Part shown: positions 36,989 through 48,307 of the stretch, piece by piece | Layout: every line of letters begins with the position of its first letter | How positions within the stretch are numbered: the stretch's first letter is position 1 | Source of the DNA: Antedon bifida | Lineage: Eukaryota; Echinodermata; Crinoidea; Comatulida; Antedonidae | Assembly (NCBI GenBank): GCA_963402885.1 | Contig: OY727094.1 | Span: 29,576,501-29,640,500, forward strand | DNA: 64,000 nucleotides | Direction: 5' to 3' | The notes under the pieces: generated by a model | What the model saw: the letters and a program-made list of their open reading frames with translations, nothing else | What the model was told of the DNA's origin: nothing | Database searches by the model: none | Made by a program: the position numbers and the translations under genes

Positions 36989-37079
36989 TAAGCCTGGTTT
37001 CCATAAAATCGCTACACCGTGTCGCCGACTGCTGGCTGTCGCCGACAGAGCGTAGCGATTTTATGGAAACCAGTCTTTA
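36989..37079. mobile_element. Family D foldback element (compact palindrome)
   Basis: A 91 bp palindrome from TAAGCCTGGTTTCCATAAAA to TTTTATGGAAACCAGTCTTTA. The arms match over more than 30 bases, including ATCGCTACACCGTGTCGCCGAC on the left. The loop is GCTGGCTG-like and only a few bases long. It is CG-rich against an AT-rich background and could extrude as a cruciform. Confidence 0.8.
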
Positions 37080-38076
37080 CAGATTAGGAAGTTGAATTAC
37101 AAACTGAATGTAAATACACATATGTACAATACATATACAGTACAATATACATAAAGAGTCGATAAACCAATTTTAAGGAAACATACTTTATTTTTGTACT
37201 TGAGTTAGAAACATCACGTATTGCTAAAAGAAGGGGCGTCTGTAAATTGACGTTTTATAATCTACGGCACCCTTCTTCGCACAATGACACAGTAGGCCTA
37301 CGTTTTACTCTTCCTCACCCAATTCAACAAAACCAATAATTTGACCAATCAGAACAGTGATATATGCGCGCATCTCTAAAAATGAGACCCTCATTCATAT
37401 TCATAATACAGAACACATATATATGGCTTTGATACAGAAGGAAATATAGCGCCCTCTATGTGTTTCTGCCTTAACACGTTGGAGAAAAAACAATGCGACT
37501 AAGACGTGATGTCTTATTTTTTCTTATTTAAAATGACGTTCTGATTTGTCAAATTACCATGATTGACACGCGGTGAGAACAGATTCATTTGTAAAGTTTA
37601 TGTACATATTATAATTCACTCGCATATCGAGTTTCATTCTGCTCTTCCGTATTGTTATTATGGAGCATAGAAAAATGCCTATAGTCTATTAAAACACTAT
37701 TGCTAGTAATTGGTTCGTGCGTTTCTATATTGTGTTTAATTTGAACTTACAGTCATAAAACTTAAAGCTATTCAATTGTAATGAAACAAATAATATTGCA
37801 CTTTTCGTTCTACAGATAAATTAATTTAAACGTGCATGCAAATAATTATTACATTCTTTGAGGATTTTAGTATCTAAATTTTAAATTAACGTAGTGTAAA
37901 CATGGTTACATTATTTACAATTTCTTTACAAACAATTCTATTGCGATGCATTGAAACCAATCTGTAAACTAAACCCGTTATATTTCCTTTTTATCTCTAC
38001 TCCTTTTTAAAGTTTTTAAACTTTATCTTACACATCCGATTATCGGTACTGTATATAGATTTCTCAAAAAGAAAAG

Positions 38077-38215
38077 TCCGTAATACAGCATCACATGTTT
38101 GTCATATGTCATTGCCTACTGTAGTATTATAGACCAAAATCTAATCCTTAACCTAACCTTTCATGATACAGGCACCACATGTGATACACATGAGATGGTG
38201 TATTACCGAATGTTC
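38077..38215. mobile_element. Family F-like inverted repeat, diverged
   Basis: The left part is GTCCGTAATACAGCATCACATG and the right part is CATGAGATGGTGTATTACCGAA, the approximate inverse. A second inner pair includes ACCACATGTGATACACATG. A similar single arm, GGTAATACAGCATCTCATGTG, is at about 34859, and a remnant with GCATCACATGTGACACAT is near 28962. The family is small and palindromic. Confidence 0.5.
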
Positions 38216-39574
38216 CTTTGATATTGGATTGTTAGTAGATTTTTTATTTTTCAATGATATAATGGGTTCTTTCCAATTCAAAAAGATAGTTTTGAAAAAA
38301 ACATTTTAAGTTTGAATTATTTTAGTTCATATTGTTGTTTAGCAGTAAAGGTCACATGGTTTTTTTTAAATCATTAATTAGACATGCTACTTTAAAAAAA
38401 GCATTATTTCATAATTTTAAGACCTTTAAAACCACATCTTATGTTTCTTTATATTTGAATCCTTTGAATTGGAAATGTACATAGGCACTCTATCCTGAAT
38501 AATGCGACCAAGCCCGTAACCAGAATTTTTTTCAGCAAACTTTAAGATGGTAATTTGTTCAGTAAGAGGGCAGACATCGTCATAAGCTAGGCTAGTTAAA
38601 CATTAAATGTTTAAATCATCAATTTTTCTTCTGGTCTCTTCAAACCCTGGATATGAGCTTTGCGACCTAAACCAATTGATACCAAATTAATGACGTCATT
38701 TTATATGATTGGATGGCTTTACTAATGTAACTATTAAATATAATCAATGCTTTACTAATGTATTCGTCCACTTGCTCTCATAATAATAAGTCAAGATTCT
38801 ATTCATGTCCAAAAATCAATTGCAAATTCAACTGTCGTTTTGACCTTTTATTTTTTTTAATAAATCTAAACTTATATTTTTAAATTATATTAAAGTCAAT
38901 GTTTATTGCTGTGGTATCTTTTAAAGATAGTTATGATTACATACATTAATTAATACTGTTGATTTTTTTTTCTATTCTAAGATTTACGGTACTGAAGACA
39001 GACTACACAAATTTCATTTTTTTAACCAAATTATTAAGTATTTGGGAAAATCTAAGCCTATTTAGTACGTATACATATTATATTCGCATTTGTTTTAAGA
39101 ATGTGGTAACTCTATGTTTATTTGTTTTGATACCAATGCTGGTTTTTATTGTTAATTAATTCAGTATACCGGTAATTTGTCATCTCATACTGATCTAGAA
39201 TTATACACTCTACACAACATCGTACCGTACGTAAACAAATGTTTATTTTTTACCGTAAATTACGATCTAGATTCAATAGCAAGACCATAATACTGTAAGT
39301 GATTACAGATATTTTAAATTGTAAAAAAAAATACTAATCCGTCTTAACTGAAATTTAAACTTTACACTTACCGCTGTTTTTACACGGTAAAATAATTGTC
39401 TTATTCCTAAATATGACAATTAATATAGAGAAATAAAAATATGCGTTCGATCACTAATGATAACATACAGATATTAAATATGTATTTTTATAATATTATT
39501 AAAAATAAATTTTCAAAACCAAAAACAAGCCTCTTTGTCAATTTGTCGATTCCCTGTACTGTATCTATAATTTT

Positions 39575-39719
39575 CAGTATCATAGGCAAATTCTGTAATA
39601 CAGCGTCACATATGTCACTTGTAACGCCTGTATCATATTCCGTAAGCCTAAAAATATATAACAAAATAATAATAATAATATAATATATTGCACTGTATTA
39701 CAGAATTTGCCTGATACTG
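39575..39719. mobile_element. Family F foldback element
   Basis: Ends CAGTATCATAGGCAAATTCT and AGAATTTGCCTGATACTG. The arms pair over 27 bases, broken only by a two-base insertion, and include CTGTAATACAG. The interior holds AGCGTCACATATGTCACTTG and an AATAAT microsatellite. No coding frame runs through the element. Confidence 0.7.
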
Positions 39720-42301
39720 ATGCGATACTAATATGTGGAGACAATACAGACAATCAGGTGCAATGAAAGAGATTTCACCCAGCCATTTTTATAGATAATG
39801 TGTACCTATTTTATATTTTGTACAATGTATAAGTTCATTCGTAATTTCGTTGTTTTAATTTTAAAACTGTCTAGGAAGTTAAATTGACAGGATAGATAAA
39901 ATATACTGTTATTGAATATTACTATAGTTTCAACATCTTATATAACATATTTTGTTTTTAAAACTAAACGTATATTTCTCTGTTTTTATGATGATATTAT
40001 TATTTATTTATGTCTTTAAATTATTTTATATAGGCCATGCTCATCATAACATCTCTTTCTATACAGAAAACAACACAGATAGTAAAATGTCTGTTTTTGG
40101 AAACAAACATTTTAAAATTAATTATTTGTAAATAATAGATTAAAAACATAAAAATAGAAATTTTTACAGATGAATTTCCAATTCAAAAATGATTTTTAGC
40201 AAAATATTTATAATACATTTTCTCTGTCGTGACGAGCACGAGTAGCGGCACCAATAATAAAGTCGTTCACACAGGGAAGGAAAGATTATTAATCATGATA
40301 AGGATATAGAGAAACCGTAGTTAATTTAAAACCAATAACACTATATGAACAATGCATGGGTAGTTGAAATATTTGTTATTGTTTTTAACAAAAAGGTTGA
40401 CATAGAATTGGGACGGATATCTTAATAATTGGCTATTGCACAAAAAGTAGAACGCCCTTACAAGTTCAAACCTTTAAAATAATGGGTAGTAATTCTTAGT
40501 AATATACAAAAATAGAATCGGTTTATTGTCTACATGTACAGCAGTAAAATATTTGTTGACATAGACCTCATATTAAATGGCACGTCACACATTACAATAA
40601 TCATTATTTTAGGTTTTTGCAGCGCTACGTAAAATATACATTCAGGACACTGTACACGCAATATACTCGAAAGAATTAGGCTTAATATTTTGGAACCCTT
40701 TGGGACACTATTCATGAGACACCCTTATTAAGGTGGCCTATAATGAAGCAAATAGGGAACACTATATATTTTAACACTACAGTTAACCCCTGTTTAAAGG
40801 ACAGTTTGTTACTTAATAGGGATTCTACTATTGTAAATACCTTGTTTGCCTAGTTTAATATAGCACCGTATAATGATCAGGATACAGTACTAATAAAATG
40901 TATGACCTGTCAATGACCACAGCATTACGCCATCAATAATAATCAATTTCATTTGGCTAACGAGAAACGTAAAATATAAACGTTTCATATCTAAAATTTA
41001 CGTTAGATGTTTAGCAATGTGAAGATTCCTCCTCCACCGCGAGTGTAAATCGTAAAGACAAGTTAATTAACGAATGGAACACTTGTTGTTATTAAAGCTA
41101 TTTAAAACGCAATAAAAACACAATTATTTCAGGTGTTATTGATTCAAAATCAAAACTACTGTACTTTATGTATTTATGATACAATTCGTTAGTTTACGTA
41201 CGAAATGTTTATATATTCAAGATTTGTTAAACTACTTCTTTACTGTATTGTAATAATTTAAGTCATTGTAATTTATGAGAGTATGCCAATATCCGGCCAC
41301 GTTAATTTGAAAAAATGACACTAAAAACCATCTCGAACCGTACGATTCGTATTTTGCAAATATTTACGAATACTTGACCGAGGAATAACGTTTGTAAACC
41401 TAATTTGATATCTGAACCTGTATTTAAAGTAGACTTTCTACATTAAATGTATTTGTCTCTCATAGTACGGTACTCTACAGTAGCATCGTTTAAAACGTTT
41501 CGGGCCTTCTAGCAAGAAATATAGGAAATGTAGAGGGTCCAAAGTGCCTTAACATAACACATTTACCAATTCATGATGAAAAATCTTAATGGCAATTTAT
41601 GGGACCAGCGTTTATGGTCCCTAAATAAAATGACATAAATGAAAGACTATGTGTTTTGTTCATCCGGGTCACAGGACATGATATTTATATGATGTTAAGA
41701 AATACTTACATTGTATTCGAATGTTGATGCAAATTACAATTTGGCAAAAATAGATAAAAAATAAATTATAACGTTTTTAATTGTGCATTGCAGCATAGCA
41801 ATTGGAGAACCATCATTGTGCTTACAATTCCAAGTGCATTTTAAGGAAGAATTATGAAATTTAAAAGTTGTTTTCTACTAAAAAACATAAAAGGAAATTA
41901 TTTATTATAGGCTAATGACGTCATATAAAAACGCCCGTCACATACTAATTTTGACCAGCAAAATTGTTAATAATTGTGGTGCATATAATATTGTACATTT
42001 GATACTAAATGTATCGACAGTGTCGCGGTTTATTTGGCAATAAGAAAATTAATTATCTAATTATGACTACAATAGGTTTCTTTTGAAATACTGATTATTT
42101 TCCTTAATAGTCCTATTAGTATTCTCAAGTTATTTATTTAATTACTTGGTTATATAATGTATGATTATGTATATATTAATTGCTAATGGCAAGAACGTAT
42201 GAATGGGAAATGTGGTTGGATTTAGACATTGCTCGCTAGCGTAGTCTTTCTACGAAGATTGTAGGCCTACGAAAGCACGCATCCACTTTGTCTTGAGAAC
42301 T

Positions 42302-42578
42302 GTTCAGACGTGAGTAGAAACGGTATCTTACTTAAAGACAGTCGTACGCTAATCCATGCCATTAAATCCAAGTCATCCACAGATTAGGAGTAACGGCAGG
42401 TCTAGCTGAATCAATCTGAGAAAGCAGACTATGGGATGGGTCCTGTTCCTGTTGATATCAACTTCCGTGTAAAAGAGGTCTCAGTCGTAGCAAAACCTAG
42501 GTCCTGTCAGCGTCGTGACTAACTATAAGTGTCGCGTAACGATATAATCGTTAGCTACGCTACTACCCATGTCTGAAC
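42302..42578. other. Possible inverted-repeat-bounded element
   Basis: GTTCAGACGTGAGTAG at 42302 and CTACCCATGTCTGAAC at 42563 pair at 14 of 16 positions. The interior is less AT-rich than its flanks and has a small palindrome, TAACGATATAATCGTTA. The inner arms do not pair further, so a transposon identity is only a guess. Confidence 0.3.
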
Positions 42579-44597
42579 AACATTTCCGTAATGCCTCCGA
42601 CAACAATTGTGGATAAACCATCTATCTACCAAGATTAGTGACTCCATCGTCAAACTACATAGACCACACGTTGTTATTGAACGGTTAATATTGCCCCCAG
42701 ATACATATCACGCAATAATAGATAACTTGACTTAGATTAATATGAAAGGAGTAGAGCTAAAAGTATATAAATGTATATTAAAATAAAAGTAATCAGTATA
42801 ATGGATGAACTTATACGATAGTATCTTGAGGCGAGACATTTTGTCTTATTCGGTATTCGGAACGTATATGTATAGAAACCGCTTAATATACATCTACGTC
42901 AGTGATTGAAACCTCCATCAGTCACGTTTTGCAGTCGTCTCTCTGATTAGAAACTATGCCATACAGTAATCTTAGTTATTATTTTGGTTTAGAGCAATCT
43001 CTTGTAAACCTTGGAATGGCCGAGCAAAGAGCCGCCGCCTGCGTCTACCGGTACCACATGGAATACAAACAAAATGATTGCAAATAAATTGGCTCATTGA
43101 TATCCAGCTACAATAAGCCATTGCATCAATCATCTGCGCATTTGTAGGTCAAAGGTCAATGCAAATACTGGAAGTAAAATTATAGCACATAATGAACGCC
43201 ACAAATGTACGTCATTTATAATTTGCGCTTTATGACCTTAGACAGTCATGCGCAGTTGGAATAATTCGCTTGTTATATATATATATTTTTTTACAATATA
43301 ATTTACAATTTGTTTAAACATTTTTTTATTACAACATCAACAAAACTGTATTGCTTGCTGGCTCTGCTCTGATCACTTGTTGCCGTCTGTGCATGCAGGG
43401 GTGGATGTATCTCGATTTATAAGCTCGAAACGAGACCTCGAAAGCACGCCATCATCATGTTAAGTTAAATCCTGTTCTTGTGTTTGTATTGATTCGGCGG
43501 CGTGTTGTACTGTATTACGTTTACTGGTAAAGTGCCGTTGTCCCCAAACTATAATATCTACTTTCGGCCTTTGCCACAATCCCACAATCCCACAGACTAA
43601 ATACTAGGTAAGTAATATATCGTTCGATTCTAATCCTTTGTGGTTTGCCGACATCTTTTGGATCTATAAAATAAACGGAAAACACGTCATAAAATGACAT
43701 ACAAAATATGTGATTTTTTCTTTATTTTCTACAGTACAACACAAGCAAACTATATTAAATTCAAAATCACTATTATAGAGATTAGGCCTATGCATTCATA
43801 CAATCAAACACATGCAAACAAATAGAGTGAAATATTTTCAATGCAATAAAACAGAAACTAAATGATGTAAGCACATTATTATGTAATATACCATCGCTGA
43901 AAATTATCATTCTTGAATCCAATAATTTGGTGCAATTAAATCGATATTTCAAAATGAAAAAGAAATGTTAAACGTCAAGCACATCAAATACCAGCTTGAT
44001 CAAATTTGATGACACATACATATGCAAGATGTTGAAAAATGAACAACAAACATGATAATAGAACACACCACAGCAAAGCGTGACGACAACGAGAAGCCAA
44101 GAAGCCTTACTCCCGAAACAAAAACAAACCAAGCGTGCGTATGATTAGCAAAAAGTTCCTATCAATGCACAAAGCTAAAACCTATCAAGCTTCATTTTAC
44201 CTTTCATAATATTTATTTGAAAACAGACCATTTTCACGAAAATTTTACATTGTGCGGTCATGAGAGTGTTAAGTGCATTACTCGTGTTAAATTTTGGATT
44301 ATCATGTGGTTGTTTTGCTTATATACTGTAAAAATGTTTTCTTTTTGCGTGCGCACTGGATTTATTTTGCAAAAATAAGCACACCGCATAAATCATCGGT
44401 ATCACCATGGGCCAACGCAATTTGGACGTGCGCATCCAACGATCGGTCAGTTTTTGAACGCGCATGCCAGCTATTGTGTCTTTTTATGATGCCATCGACG
44501 AAATATTGCTTTGGCAGGAGGGGAAAAACTATTTTCTAGCTATTTTTTTTAATTTCTGGAAAATGAGAATATATAGAGCATGTGCAAAAAGAAAGGT

Positions 44598-44603
44598 TTT
44601 ATT
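44598..44603 (-). promoter_or_regulatory. Possible P2X poly(A) signal
   Basis: AATAAA on the - strand about 240 bases downstream of the stop codon of the candidate last P2X exon. It depends on that exon being real. Confidence 0.2.
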
Positions 44604-44709
44604 TTACAGTATACATGTTTAAACTTCAGAATCTTTTTTTGGTATTTTTCTTTCTTTTAAACTGAGAATACGCAACAAGGAAGAGTAGGAATACACCATT
44701 CCTTGTTGT

Positions 44710-44836
44710 TTAAAGCGTGTTTACCACTAAATCAACGCAAGTGAGTTGACCAATGACAAGCAACTGTTCGAATAATCGATCGCTTGTGATTGGTCAAATC
44801 ACTTACGTTGAGTCTCTAGTGGGAACCAAGCTTAAG
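44710..44836. mobile_element. Family C element beside the candidate P2X stop codon
   Basis: A 127 bp copy with the facing motifs TTGACCAATGACAAGC and GCTTGTGATTGGTCAA, and the right end CTAGTGGGAACCAAGCTTAA. The left end is diverged (GTTTACCACTAAATCAACGC). It lies only a few bases from the TGA of the candidate P2X exon, so it would start the 3' untranslated region on the - strand. Confidence 0.75.
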
Positions 44837-44839
44837 ATG

Positions 44840-44932
44840 TCATGAAAGTGGTCTATAGTACTGCCGATTCACCTGTAAAGGAGGACTGGTCCATGAAGTG
44901 CTTCTTGGCTTCTCGTTTGAAAACATTATTCT
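44840..44932 (-). CDS. Candidate last coding exon of the P2X receptor
   Basis: A strong polypyrimidine tract (TTCTGTTTTCTTTTCTGCG) and TAG precede 44932 on the - strand. Read in phase 0, as the previous exon demands, the frame gives RIMFSNEKPRSTSWTSPPLQ, then VNRQYYRPLS, and a TGA at 44842-44840. P2X cytoplasmic tails are poorly conserved, so homology cannot confirm it. A second frame is also open here. The alternative is read-through of the exon at 48194, which meets a stop 17 codons after the donor. The acceptor and phase are seen; the assignment is inferred. Confidence 0.35.
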   Translation of the reverse strand, partial: RIMFSNEKPRSTSWTSPPLQVNRQYYRPLS

Positions 44933-46889
44933 CTACCCAACGCAGAAAAGAAAACAGAAGTTTAAGTTAAGTTGTTCAGTTAGAAAGGAGCATGGTTACT
45001 CCGAAAAGTGAACCGTGAAGCCATAGGTTAATAGTATTACCGCATAAACATAAAACTGAATTGATAGTATTGTGCACAACACTCTATTCAGCATCTGTCA
45101 CTAGGTAGATATTAACTGACTATTGACAGTCGTCTAGATACGAATCTAGGTCTATTGAGTACTTTTAATACAGGTCATTCCGGTCACTACAGAAATTGCA
45201 TATTGTTTGGTTTTAGTAGATATTTGTCTTAGAGATTCATAATTGACCGATGAACATGATCGAAAAACATAGGAAACATTATAGTTAATATTATTTTCAC
45301 ATATAACTTGCCGTTAGAGATTGTAGAAACATAAACACTAAAATATGATTACATTTTGTAGTAAATGTATCTTGTTTAAAGTATTCAGTTGTCTAATCTC
45401 CAAATCCTGGTTGATGATACTTTTTTTTTTTATTTCGCGCGAAAAGCACATTGCTGTAGGCATTTCTGTATTTACCATATTTCCAGAGTACACACAACGT
45501 ATAAATTGTTGCCAAGGGTTTGTTGAGCAAATCGCTTGATAACAGAGTTTTAACGCTTGTGTTAAATTTGTGATTTTTTTTTTCTAAAAGGAATGGAAAA
45601 TAGACATTAGTATGCACAATTGTCCGATAGCATTCCTAATCATTGCAGTGAGTTGAGTGATGACAGATTTATTAGAATATACGGTGTCCAATGTTGACAG
45701 GATAATTGTAGCAACGTCAGATTAGTTTTTTAAACATGAGAGAGAAAAAACATAGAACTTAAAACCGTGTTAACAATTTTAATTGAGTCCCGAGAAAAGT
45801 AATATAGTCTAGAAATATTGCAATGTCAGTGTGTTTTCCACACGAAAAATTTATTTGTGTGAATCGAACATTTCAGAGCTATGATTGGTTGTGAACTGCA
45901 AAATGTTGAATAATTGCCGTAAACGCAGATATGATCAAAGGCAATCTAACAGGACACTAAGCTCGCCTTGCCAAGATAGACATTTTGTAACAGTCCCTTC
46001 ATCTTATGTCTGTCAGCGAAAAATGTCAACATACTGCACTATGTACAGCGCGCGGTGTATGGGCATAAAACTGATCATGCCGCAGCCACAGATAAACCTT
46101 TTGATCTCCGGAGCTCAGCATCCTGTCGTTTAGATTGCTTTGATATGATACCGTACTGAAATCGGTTAAAACCCCCACTGTTAGTTTTAATTGTAAACCT
46201 TCCAAGTGAGCAATATTAGATAAGAAAACAAAGAGAATGCCTTGAGACTTTAAAATCCGATAGACAGTAAACCTAATTAGTAAATGAATATTAATCCTAA
46301 TCGTTATGATAATCATATATTTAATATGCTAAGATTTTGCAATGATATTGAAGGCAGCATCGATAATTAACAGTTGCCTTTTGAAATGAAATCGAAAGAA
46401 AAGTGCAATGATAATCAAATTTGACTTGCAGTAATGACTACAGGCAATCATTCTTGAGTCTTGATTCTTTTTTAAACTTTTCTCTGAAAATGTTTTGTTC
46501 TTCTTATAAAATATTATGCAATGATTATACATTATAATTGCGGATAATAATATTTAACGATTGACTACCGTATTTTATTTAACGAGACGGGGCCGAGTCA
46601 GAAAGTCGTACTCCAATGTTGGGTTTCGAACGTGAATCCGTCCAGTTAGTTGCACAAGGTTCTCAAAATGTTAAAAAACTGTGAAAGTGCGTTAGTATCA
46701 CTAAATCTCTCTTTCAATTCAGTGTGCCTAGAAGTAATACTGGACGGCACATGACATGTAATTAACTAATCAAAATCACAATACACTCATAGTGTTTTTT
46801 AATGCACTATTACAAATACTTTTTAACTTATTGTTACAAAGATTATTCTATAGTAGTTGTACTTAATACGTACTACTATTTTTTAGTAT

Positions 46890-47030
46890 TAGTATCAACG
46901 ATACAGCATTGGTTGTAGTGGTAATAGTTGGAGTGGATGATACATAGTGGTTTAGTTGCTGCGGTGATAGTGGTGGTGGTGGTCCTGCAATGGTGTGGTG
47001 GTAGTAGTATAGTAGTAATGAAACGGAAGT
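46890..47030. repeat. Imperfect GGT/AGT trinucleotide-rich stretch
   Basis: A purine-T-rich stretch with GTGGTGGTGGTGGT near 46970-46982 and repeated GTAGTAGTA. It is an imperfect microsatellite with no other feature. Confidence 0.5.
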
Positions 47031-47269
47031 GTTAGTGGAATAGTACGCCTTATAGTTAAATAGTGGGAACAGGTATCATAACCTCATTCTCCCTGGTAAT
47101 GTAATATAATGTGCAGCCGATTACCAATGAAGAACCCATGAAATTTTATCTAAAATGTTTAATGATTGATAAAATAATTTGTGTGCATCATGAACTTAAA
47201 AACTAATAAACTATGATTAGCGAATGCATATACATTAGTTATGTATCTTCATTAAATAAAAAAGAAAGT

Positions 47270-47530
47270 CTCGTTCCCACTATAAGTGGACGTAAGTGCA
47301 ACGAAATTAATTTAACCAATCACGACGTGATGAACCATCATTCATCGCGTTTCTATTGGTCTATTACTTGAGCTGACATTGCGTCTAAAGCTTTGTTCTC
47401 ACGTCAACGCAACGCAAAGATGTAAACGCACATGTAATTTGACCAATCACGACGCGATGGATAAAACTGTCGCTTGTGATTGGTGAATTAACTTTCGTTG
47501 CACCTACGTTCAAGTGAAAACCAAGCTTAA
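47270..47530. mobile_element. Two adjacent family C elements
   Basis: The first (about 47270-47385) has TCGTTCCCACTATAAGTGGA, ACCAATCACGACGTGATG and TTGCGTCTAAAG. The second (about 47386-47530) has AAGCTTTGTTCTCACGTCAA, TTTGACCAATCACGACGCGA, TCGCTTGTGATTGGTGAA and AAGTGAAAACCAAGCTTAA. They share the boundary TCTAAAGCTTTG, the same side-by-side arrangement as in the 31 kb cluster. Confidence 0.75.
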
Positions 47531-48193
47531 TATGGGAACCATGCTTAACTATACGATCTTCCTAATAATGGATTGATGCGTGATGTATCAAGAAGGCGCA
47601 GTCGTACTGCTGTGCTAGCTTATGTAAAGACGCATGTCCGTACCTCTATGTAGCTGATTTTATTATAAGCATCAATTATTCATATTTGATATAATGTATT
47701 CAATTTATTAACTATAATTCACATTACATAATTCGAGCACGTTTAGTATGATGAACGCTGCATATAAAAATATTCAGTACTGTTAGTTTTTATTAGGTGA
47801 ATTCTACGGAATATTGATAATATCTAGTCTAAACATATCATATGTACAATATTAGTAGTTTGTTAGTAGGTATATGATAATATAAACATTAGTATTGTAC
47901 ATTTAACTGATTTTAATACTGTATAGTAAATTTAGTATTGAGGCCAAAACAGGTAGAGTAAATTGGAGCTAGTGGTATACTGTTATTTAAATTATTGACC
48001 GAAACATGCATGCTACTTCAATTCAGTGTTAATGATGATAAAAGTAGTTAATTCTAACAAAAGTTGTAAATATATTAGTTTTACCGGTACAGGCTTATTT
48101 TATTTACCATGGTAGTAAGTTGGTTGCTACCCATCAAAGTTAACGATAACTGTGCCCATGAAACCAGATTACCCGGGTAATGGTATAACCTAC

Positions 48194-48307
48194 CTCAATT
48201 TCTGCACACTCTTCTTCGGTATGAATTACATTCTGATACTTGACCTCTTTGTAAAGATGCCGTTTCTTGAGTACATATAACACAACGACATCACACATTA
48301 CCGTAGC
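48194..48307 (-). CDS. P2RX: P2X receptor exon: end of TM2 and start of cytoplasmic tail
   Basis: A 114 bp exon, phase 0 at both ends, with acceptor TTTTACCTAG and donor GTAGGT. It encodes ATVMCDVVVLYVLKKRHLYK, then EVKYQNVIHTEEECAEIE. ATVxCDxxVLYxxKKRxxY is the conserved inner end of the second transmembrane helix, and YKEVK fits the YxxxK motif that stabilises P2X receptors at the plasma membrane. The aspartate in CD is the conserved TM2 acidic residue. The exon joins in frame to LALLSL from the exon at 50755. The tail has an acidic EEE segment. Confidence 0.9.

Larger units (their letters stand above)
19616..44839. other. Intergenic region between convergent HEATR6 and P2X genes
   Basis: About 25 kb between the HEATR6 stop codon and the lowest position of the P2X gene. 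I found no supported gene here. It contains foldback families A (20729, 29843), B (20416, 22869, 28988, 34355), C (31055-31788, 36246), D (24330, 36989), E (26764, 29718) and F (38077, 39575). It also contains tandem arrays at 22185, 26291 and 27520, a SINE-like block at 23520 and a coding-like fragment at 30134. The segments 32400-34350, 34910-36240, 37080-38070 and 39720-42230 hold nothing I can identify beyond AT-rich sequence and short scattered open frames. Confidence 0.6.
44933..48193 (-). other. Candidate P2X last intron
   Basis: 3.3 kb between the YKEVK-containing exon and the candidate last exon. It contains two family C elements (47270-47530) and a GGT-rich, GTAGTA-rich stretch near 46890-47030. 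Several short open frames on both strands (45.3-46.5 kb) show no family features. I see nothing else in it. Confidence 0.4.
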
